DNA of 64,000 nucleotides, taken from the NCBI GenBank assembly GCA_022316685.1, contig JAKJHU010000154.1, forward strand, positions 434,001-498,000, written 5' to 3'. A program made the translations under genes and the position numbers. The DNA comes from Progne subis subis. Taxonomy: Eukaryota > Chordata > Aves > Passeriformes > Hirundinidae. Below are positions 57,891-64,000 of this stretch, one piece after another. The notes beneath the pieces are model-generated. The model did not search any database. It saw nothing but the letters and a program-made list of their open reading frames with translations, and was not told where the DNA came from. How positions within the stretch are numbered: the stretch's first letter is position 1; each line of letters begins with the position of its first letter.

Positions 57891-58934
57891 TTTTTTTGCA
57901 ATTGATGTATGTTTTTATCCCCTCCTGGGATTCTCTGGAGGTCTGTGGGTCACCTGTCCTCTCCTGCTCTGTCCCAAGCCCTGTGTGACCTCCCTGCCCA
58001 AGCTCATAACGCACACACCTGGCTGCCCAGTCCTTCATAAAAAATCTGTTTAAACCTTAAATTTGTGGCCAGGATCCCTGAATTCCCTTTTCCTCCCTGA
58101 AAACTGCCTTTCAGAGGATCTTTAGGGGCGGCAGGTAGGCTCTGCCCGGGAGTTTGGAGGGGATGAGTTGTGTTTATTGCCCCGTTTGTCTCGCTGCTTT
58201 AATCCCATGCAGGTTTATGGCCCCTTTTTATGAAGGCAAACGCATTAAAGAACATCCTCACCCTCTAAACCATGCCCGGGCTGAAAACTGCAGGCCTGAT
58301 TTAATACTGAAAACACTGAAAATTATCAATTTATTTAGGCCCAGCCTCTATCTGTGTCTCTCTTTGGAAATGAACAGTTGGGATGAGACAGAGCTCCGGA
58401 GAAAATAGCAAAAATCCGACCCAGACCATTCTAGGGAGTGTTTGAACCAGAACAGGGTCTGGCTTAGCAAATTCTGAGGAGCTGAAGCTCTGGTTGCAAT
58501 TTTCTCCTATCTCATTGCCTGGTTACAGAAATAATTAGCTTTTTAATTCCTTCTCTTTTTTTTTTTAATTTTTTTCTTTTTTTCATGGGAAATTCAGGCT
58601 GTGAGGAGATGACTCATTTTGCCAATGCTAAATGGAATATATTTCATGGGCAGACACTGGCCTGGAGGGAGAACATCCCATACCTCTAGAGCTTGTCCAG
58701 CCCCCTCTGGAGTGCCCTGGGCTGGAAGTTGAAGAACTAGAAATTGTACTGGGGGAGAAAAATAATCTTATCTGAGTTTTTATCCAGGAAATCTGGATCC
58801 TCAGCTAGCTGGGAATGTGGGTTTCCTCCACATGGGTTTTTCCAGCCTGATTTATGATGTGAGCAGATGATGGATGCAGGATAGGGGTTTTATTTTTTCT
58901 AATTGGGGCTTTTATTTCCAATTTTTTAATGTAG
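57891..58934. other. Unique-looking non-coding DNA
   Basis: No gene or transposon recognised; a T-rich stretch lies at 58555-58583. Confidence 0.5.
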
Positions 58935-59575
58935 GGTGTTTTCTTTTCCTCCTCCTCTTCTTCTTCTTTCCTTTCCCCTCATTTTTCTTTCTTTTTCCCC
59001 CTTCTGCTTCTTTTTTCTCTCTTCTTTCTTTCCCCTTCTTCTTATTCCTTCCTTCCTTCTCTTCCTTTTCTTTTTCTCTTTTCTCCCTTCTTCTTCTTTT
59101 TTCTCTCTTCTTTCTTTCCCCTTCTTCTTATTCCTTCCTTCCTTCTCTTCCTTTTCTTTTTCTCTTTTCTCCCTTCTTCTTCCCTCTCTCTTTTCACCCT
59201 TTCTCTCCTTCCCTCACTTCTCCCCTTTTTCTTCCTCCCTCTTTTCTTCCCTTTTTTCTCCTTCCCTCTCTCTCCCTGTCCTTTTTTTTTTCTTCCCTCA
59301 CTTCTCCCCCATTTTTTTATTCCTTCTGTTTTCCCACCCCTTTTTCCTCTTTCCTCCCTTTTCCCACTCTTTTTTCCCCTCTCTTTTCCCACTCTTTTTT
59401 CCTTCTCTCTTTCCCATCCCCTTTTCCTCTTCCCTCTCTTTTCCCATCCATTTTTTACTTCTTTCTCTTTTCCCACCCTTTTTTCTTCTTCCCTCTCTTT
59501 CCCCCTCCTTCTTCTTCTCCCTTTCCCTGTTTTGTTTTGTTTTTGTTTTGTTTTGTTTTTTTTTTCCCTGAACCA
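58935..59575. repeat. 640-bp polypyrimidine (C/T) tract with 86-bp tandem duplication
   Basis: The plus strand is almost purely C and T for about 600 bp, interrupted by only a few A or G. An exact 86-bp tandem duplication lies at 59011-59096 and 59097-59182. From about 59330 a loose ~30-bp unit (TTTTCCCAC/T-CTTTTTTCC) repeats. The end is a TTTTG-type run. Open frames on both strands (all Ser/Phe/Pro/Leu or all Lys/Arg/Glu/Gly) are composition artefacts. Confidence 0.95.
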
Positions 59576-59820
59576 CCTGGAGCAGCTGCTCTGGCTGGAA
59601 GGGGAATTGATAACTCCAGTTATCAGTTGGATATCAATAATTTTGGAGTCATGGATTCCAGGGAAGGAGCCCAGATCCTTCATGGATCCATGGGCAGAGC
59701 AGAGACTCCTCCAGAGGGAAAAGGGGCATTTTTAGGGAAAGGGCAGCGTTGGATTCCCCAGGAAGGGGCTGGGAACTGCTCTGCCCATGGGAAGGTTTCT
59801 CCCACATCCAGAGGGGAATT

Positions 59821-59945
59821 TTTGTTTGGTTTTGGGGTTGGTTTTGTTTTGGTTTTGGGTTTTGGTTTTGGCTTTTGGTTTTTGGTTTTGATTTTGTTTT
59901 TTGGTTTTGGTTTTTGGTTTTTGGTTTTTGGTTTTGCATTTTGGG
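59821..59945. repeat. GT-rich tract, TTTTGG/TTTTGGG type
   Basis: About 125 bp of irregular (G1-4 T2-6) repeats, e.g. GGTTTTGGGTTTTGG and GGTTTTTGG. Many GG or GGG runs on one strand could form weak quadruplexes. It is not a canonical TTAGGG telomeric array. Confidence 0.93.
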
Positions 59946-62163
59946 GTGGTTTTCTTCCCATTTTTCTTTCGTATTCTTGGAAAAGCCAAGGAGCAGCTTT
60001 GGCTGGGGGAGCTGAGCTGCAGAACTCAGCTGAGCTCATAAAAAATGTGGGGGCTTTTTTGAGACAGAAAGGAACAGATTCTGATTATGCCCAACCCCAC
60101 AGGATCCAGATCCCCCAAGCTGTTGGTTTTGTTCTGACAAGACCTGATTATCATGTTTTTAATGCCACTCTCATACTTCTACTCCATCTTTCTTTAAAAA
60201 AACCCAAACCATGTAATTTCTTTTGCACAAAATGGAGGTAATGACTAAACACCCCCAGTTTGACTTAATTTGACCTCGTAGAATGAAAAATTTAAACTCT
60301 CCTGCAAGTATTTGGATGTGACAAGTCCCTGAAAGGCTCCTCCTGAGTCCCAGCTGCCTTTTTTGAGACAGAAAAGAAGTTTAGGAGGAATATTTTTGAT
60401 TCTCTGAAATGCTGAGTTCCACTCTGGGTCACTCCCTGTGTAAATATTTGCAGGAAAACTCTTTCTGGATATCTGCAACCTCACAATTTCAAGGGGTCCC
60501 ATCTCCACAGAAAACATTCTGTGAATAAAAGAAGAAAAAGAAAAAAGGTGGGGGTGTAGATGGGGATAGAGGACATTAAATCATTGGAGCATTAAAAAAA
60601 AAAAGTATTCTTTTCCAAGGGAATTATTTGGTCTGAAATGGAAAAGCAAATCCAGTGCTTAATTTCCCTCTCCTATTAGTGCATCAACCCCTTTGCAGCT
60701 GTTTATTTCCCAAGAATAAAAATGAATGATGTCTTTGAATACCAGATGGGGACATAAACCATCCTATTAATTAGAAAAGTCACTATTAATTGAATAACAC
60801 AAATGATTAATAATTGTCCAGATTTCCAAATTAGAATTCCTATTCCAGGCCATTGATTTTGTTTTGTGGGGGGTTTTTTTTGTTGTTGTTTTTTTTTGTT
60901 TGTTTTTTTAAGTGCCCACCTCGAATCATTAAAATTAAAATTAACATTGTCATTATTAACTTGTAGCTATTAGAGCTGCTGCTAATGCTTGGGTTTTTTT
61001 TCATTCCCTGAAAATACTTCAGGCAGCATCGCTGTCTAGACATTATCATTTTCTATTCCATCCCAAATTGTTCCCAGTGTGATTTCTGCTTGGAATATCA
61101 CGCTGCAAGAAATACCATGAAATGAAACAGAAATTTATCTACGGGATCTCGTCAGAGCAGAATTCACTCAGCTGGCACAGAGGGATGGATTTGCCTATAA
61201 ATTACTTTTTTTTCCCCCCTTAATTTTTGTGACCATAAAGCTCTGAGGTGTCCAGCATTGGTCAAATTCAAACCATTCCTGGATTGAGGTTGGAAAAGAA
61301 AATCCTAGTTTTAAACTGTGAAAAAACTCCTCTCTACATACCCTGAATCCATCAGTGGAGAGGAATTTGCACTTCCAGAGGCTGATTTCAGCTTTCACTG
61401 GATTCCCTGGTTCTCTGCAGTGTTTGTGCCTTCTTTAGCTCAACCCTCATCCCAGCTGATGGAGAAATTTGGGGTGACAAAGCAGAATTTGCAGAGCTTA
61501 ATACACCTGGATTTAGGTGCACCGAGATCCCCATCCAGAGGGTCCTGCAAACATCGAGGCAGCCTTAGGAATTCGGGAAGGACAGGCAGCATCCAGTGCC
61601 TGCAGCTCTTGAAATGGAGGCTGGCCTTAAAACCCCGTAAAAACACAGAAATAAACTCCCCTGATTTATTTAAAGTGCGAAGAGGTCAGAATTTAAGTGT
61701 CTCTTTAACCAGAAAAAACAAACAAGCAAACAAGCAGGGCCCAATTTCAGGTGGATTTAACATGCCGGTGGACAAGGGAATTTTTAATAGCTAATCTTCC
61801 CCTGCCAGCTCATGGGAAATATCAATCTATTAGGCAGGATTCGAGTGCTGAATTTTTAATGCACTTTTAGTGATTAAAGTGTTCTTTTCCTCCACTGCTT
61901 GAAAGAGATCACAGCAGCTTTAAAGAGCAGTTTAAAGTCGGAACAACAATGGGGAATTAATAACTGGAGTTGTCCATATTTCTCTCCAGGAGGGAAGGGC
62001 TGGGCCTATTTGCATCCGAGCCTGGCATTCAGAGCACTGGGGACAAGGGAAAATCCCTCACTTTGGGAGCAGCGAAAGAGCCAGAGCTGCTGGGGGAGGA
62101 TCCTGTGACTTTGTTGGCTTGGAGCGAGCGGCTGGGAGCTGGGAGAGAAAGCCTGGAGAGCAG
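59946..62163. other. Unique-looking non-coding DNA
   Basis: About 2.2 kb without a recognised gene. Simple runs near 60595 (A), 60867-60910 (T/G). The AT-rich non-periodic stretch 60655-60985 is listed separately. Confidence 0.5.
60655..60985. promoter_or_regulatory. Possible TAAT-rich conserved element
   Basis: Several TTAAT/ATTAA words in close order near 60770-60815 (CTATTAATTAGAAAAG, CTATTAATTGAATAAC, GATTAATAATTG), then a second cluster after the T/G run (CATTAAAATTAAAATTAAC). Only composition supports a regulatory role. Confidence 0.17.
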
Positions 62164-63229
62164 GGATGGGCCCAGCGTTAATGAGGGTAATTTGTGCCAT
62201 TGGATGTGGAGGGATGGGATCTCAGTGTCACTGAGGGGAAAACGGGGATGGGTGCAACTTTATTGAGGATTATCTGTGCCATTGGATGTGGAGGGATGGG
62301 ATCTCAGTGTCGCTGAGGGAAAACGGGGATGGATGCAACTTTATTGAGGATTATTCGTGGCAATGGACATGGAGAGATGGAGTCCTGGTGTCACTGAGGG
62401 GAAACTGGGGATGGGCAAAGCTTTAATGAGGATTATTTGTACCAATGGATGTGGATGGATGGGATCTCAGTGTCACTGAGGGGAAATTGGGGATGGGTGC
62501 AACTTTAATGAGGATTATTTGTGCCAATGGACGTGGAGGGATGGGATCTCAGTGTCACTGAGGGGAAATTGGGGATGGGTGCAACTTTATTGAGGATTAT
62601 TCGTGCCGATGGACATGGAGGGATGGGATCTCAGTGTCACTGAGGGGAAACTGTGGATGGGCAAAGCTTTAATGAGGATTACTTGGGCCAATGGGCATGG
62701 AGGGATTGGATCTCAGTGTCACTGAGGGGAAACTGGGGATGAGCACAACATTAATGAAGATTATTTGTGCCAATGGACACGGAGGAATGGAGTCCTGGTG
62801 TCACTGAGGGGAAATTGGGGATGGGCAAAGCTTTAATGAGGATTATTTGGGCCAATGGACATGAAGAAATGGGATCTCGGTGTCACTGACGGGAAACTGG
62901 GGATGGGTGCAGCTTTAATGAGGATTATTTGGGCCAATGGATACGGAGAAATGGGATTTTGGTGTCACTGAGGGGAAAAATGGGGATGGGCACAACAATA
63001 ATGGAGATTATTTGTGCCATTGGACCTGTAGGGATGGGGGCCCGGTGACACTAAGGGGAAACTGGGGATGAGCACAACATTAATGAAGATTATTTGCGCC
63101 AATGGACATGGAGGGATGGAGTCCTGGTGTCACTGAGGGGAAAATGGGGATGATACATATTTAATGAGGATTATTTGTGCCACTGGACATACAGGGATGG
63201 GGTCTCGGTGCCACTGAGGGGAAAGTGAG
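62164..63229. repeat. 82-bp minisatellite (about 13 units)
   Basis: Unit order: GGGATCTCAGTGTCACTGAG, GGGAAACTGGGGATGGG, a variable GTGCAACTTTAATGAGG part, GATTATTTGTGCCAATGG, and ACATGGAGGGAT. The variable part comes in three types (GTGCAACTTT, GCAAAGCTTT, GCACAACATT) that are interleaved along the array. GGGATCTC also alternates with GGAGTCCTGG. Confidence 0.96.
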
Positions 63230-63235
63230 AATGTG

Positions 63236-63559
63236 CTGGCCCACTGCTGGCAGGGAAAATGGAATTTGCAGGGAGAAAGGCTCAAATCCTTGCAGGAGCT
63301 GATTCCTGACTGCTATTGCAGCTACAGCAGGAAGCCCTAACAGGGGTAACTGTGCTGGATCTCTCCACTGATGCAGCCTTTACCTTCCTGTCAAGGGGAG
63401 AAAATCCCCACGTGGCCCAAAATCCCTTTGCAAACCAGAGCCTGGCTCTCCAACCCTACATTTCTTGTGAAAATAAGGAAAATCACCTTGATTTTCCAAT
63501 CCACTTGGTATACGCAAGCACAGACGCGTTTTCTGCGTGCCCCAGTCCTTCCCCGGAGC
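63236..63559. other. No recognisable feature
   Basis: About 320 bp of unique-looking sequence between the 82-bp array and the fourth family B LTR. Confidence 0.5.
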
Positions 63560-63565
63560 ATTCTC

Positions 63566-63962
63566 TGTCACCGAGACACACAAAGCAGTCACACGCAGAC
63601 AAGATATATTTGCAAAGCAGAGGTCCTTCCGATCCCAGCTCCTGCTGAGAGAGCGGAGAGAGGAGGAAGAGAGCCCCTTTGTTTATTCTTTACTTTTTAT
63701 ACATTTGTGGGTCTGGCAGAAGATTGGCTTTTTGGGGTTTCCACCCCTCAGCCTCAGTGGCCAGACCAATTGTCAGTTACAATTGTTTTCAGGTTAGAAA
63801 TATGCAAACAAAGGACAGAGAATGAAAAACAAAGGATTTTGTTTATGTTACATCTGTGGGAAAGGTAGAAAACTGCTCTAATATTGTACAGTAATGAAAA
63901 GATCTGACTCCATTATGAAATTCAAAAGGCTAATAAAAAAACTCAGAAAAACCAGGGTAACA
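63566..63962 (-). mobile_element. Family B solo LTR, copy 4 (ERVK-like)
   Basis: 397 bp, antisense, TGTCACCGAGACACAC to CCAGGGTAACA, with a perfect 6-bp target duplication ATTCTC at 63560-63565 and 63963-63968. TATA and AATAAA are on the minus strand as in the other copies. Very few differences from copies 2 and 3. Confidence 0.94.
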
Positions 63963-64000
63963 ATTCTCCAGCCTGCATTATGCACAGCTGCCTGCACTTC

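Noticed and set aside
59821..59945. Interstitial telomere sequence
   Set aside because: The words are TTTTGG/TTTTGGG with irregular spacing, not the vertebrate TTAGGG repeat.
58874..60241. 455-codon plus-strand frame and Lys/Arg/Glu-rich minus-strand frames
   Set aside because: Produced by the polypyrimidine and GT tracts, where stop codons cannot occur on one strand; composition is pure low complexity.
34755..63868. Repeated open frame (RERREEEESPFVYS type) in the family B LTRs
   Set aside because: It lies across the R/U5 and TATA regions of a solo LTR, where coding is not expected, and matches no retroviral protein.

Overview
The window looks like non-coding nuclear DNA from a bird, most likely a songbird (passerine). 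The reasons are about two dozen 5'-truncated CR1 LINE tails ending in the avian ATTCTGTG-type octamer, several solo LTRs of the kind I associate with passerine endogenous retroviruses, no mammalian SINEs, and dense GC-rich minisatellites. I found no protein-coding gene, exon series, tRNA or rRNA that I can defend. The long open frames (e.g. 29184-30183, 33258-34214, 58874-60241) are read-through of short tandem repeats or pyrimidine tracts.

Layout. 0-9.3 kb: CR1 tails, then four minisatellites (28 bp at 3.3-3.7 kb; 26 bp at 7.15-8.0 kb, most units carrying a CAG/GTGAG splice-donor-like motif; 39 bp at 8.1-8.4 kb; 12 bp at 9.24 kb). 9.3-16.2 kb: mostly unique sequence with one antisense LTR (10.76-11.32 kb). 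16.2-30.5 kb: CR1 tails mixed with two LTR families: family A (three of four copies, one inside a CR1 with visible target duplication) and family D (two of three copies). 29.4-40.5 kb: 18-bp and three 21-bp minisatellites, two related AT-rich blocks in inverted orientation, and three of four copies of a ~397-bp LTR with 6-bp target duplications (family B). 41.2-46.1 kb: two family C LTRs; one split a CR1 and the other was itself split by a further retroelement that contains a CR1. 46-58.9 kb: unique DNA with scattered CR1 (including three head-to-tail), a third family D LTR and an inverted family A LTR. 58.9-64 kb: a 640-bp pure pyrimidine tract with an exact 86-bp tandem duplication, a GT-rich tract, a 13-unit 82-bp minisatellite and a fourth family B LTR.

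No genes work together here. What can be read is a record of repeat insertion, nesting, tandem amplification and apparent sequence homogenisation. The strongest anomaly is family A: four copies share a ~365-bp core with only one or two visible differences while the parts on either side have clearly diverged. A few TAAT-rich or MEIS-like unique stretches are plausible conserved regulatory elements, but this cannot be shown from one sequence. I did not find an undescribed multi-gene system. Family letters A-G are local labels; assignment to named repeat families would need a repeat library.
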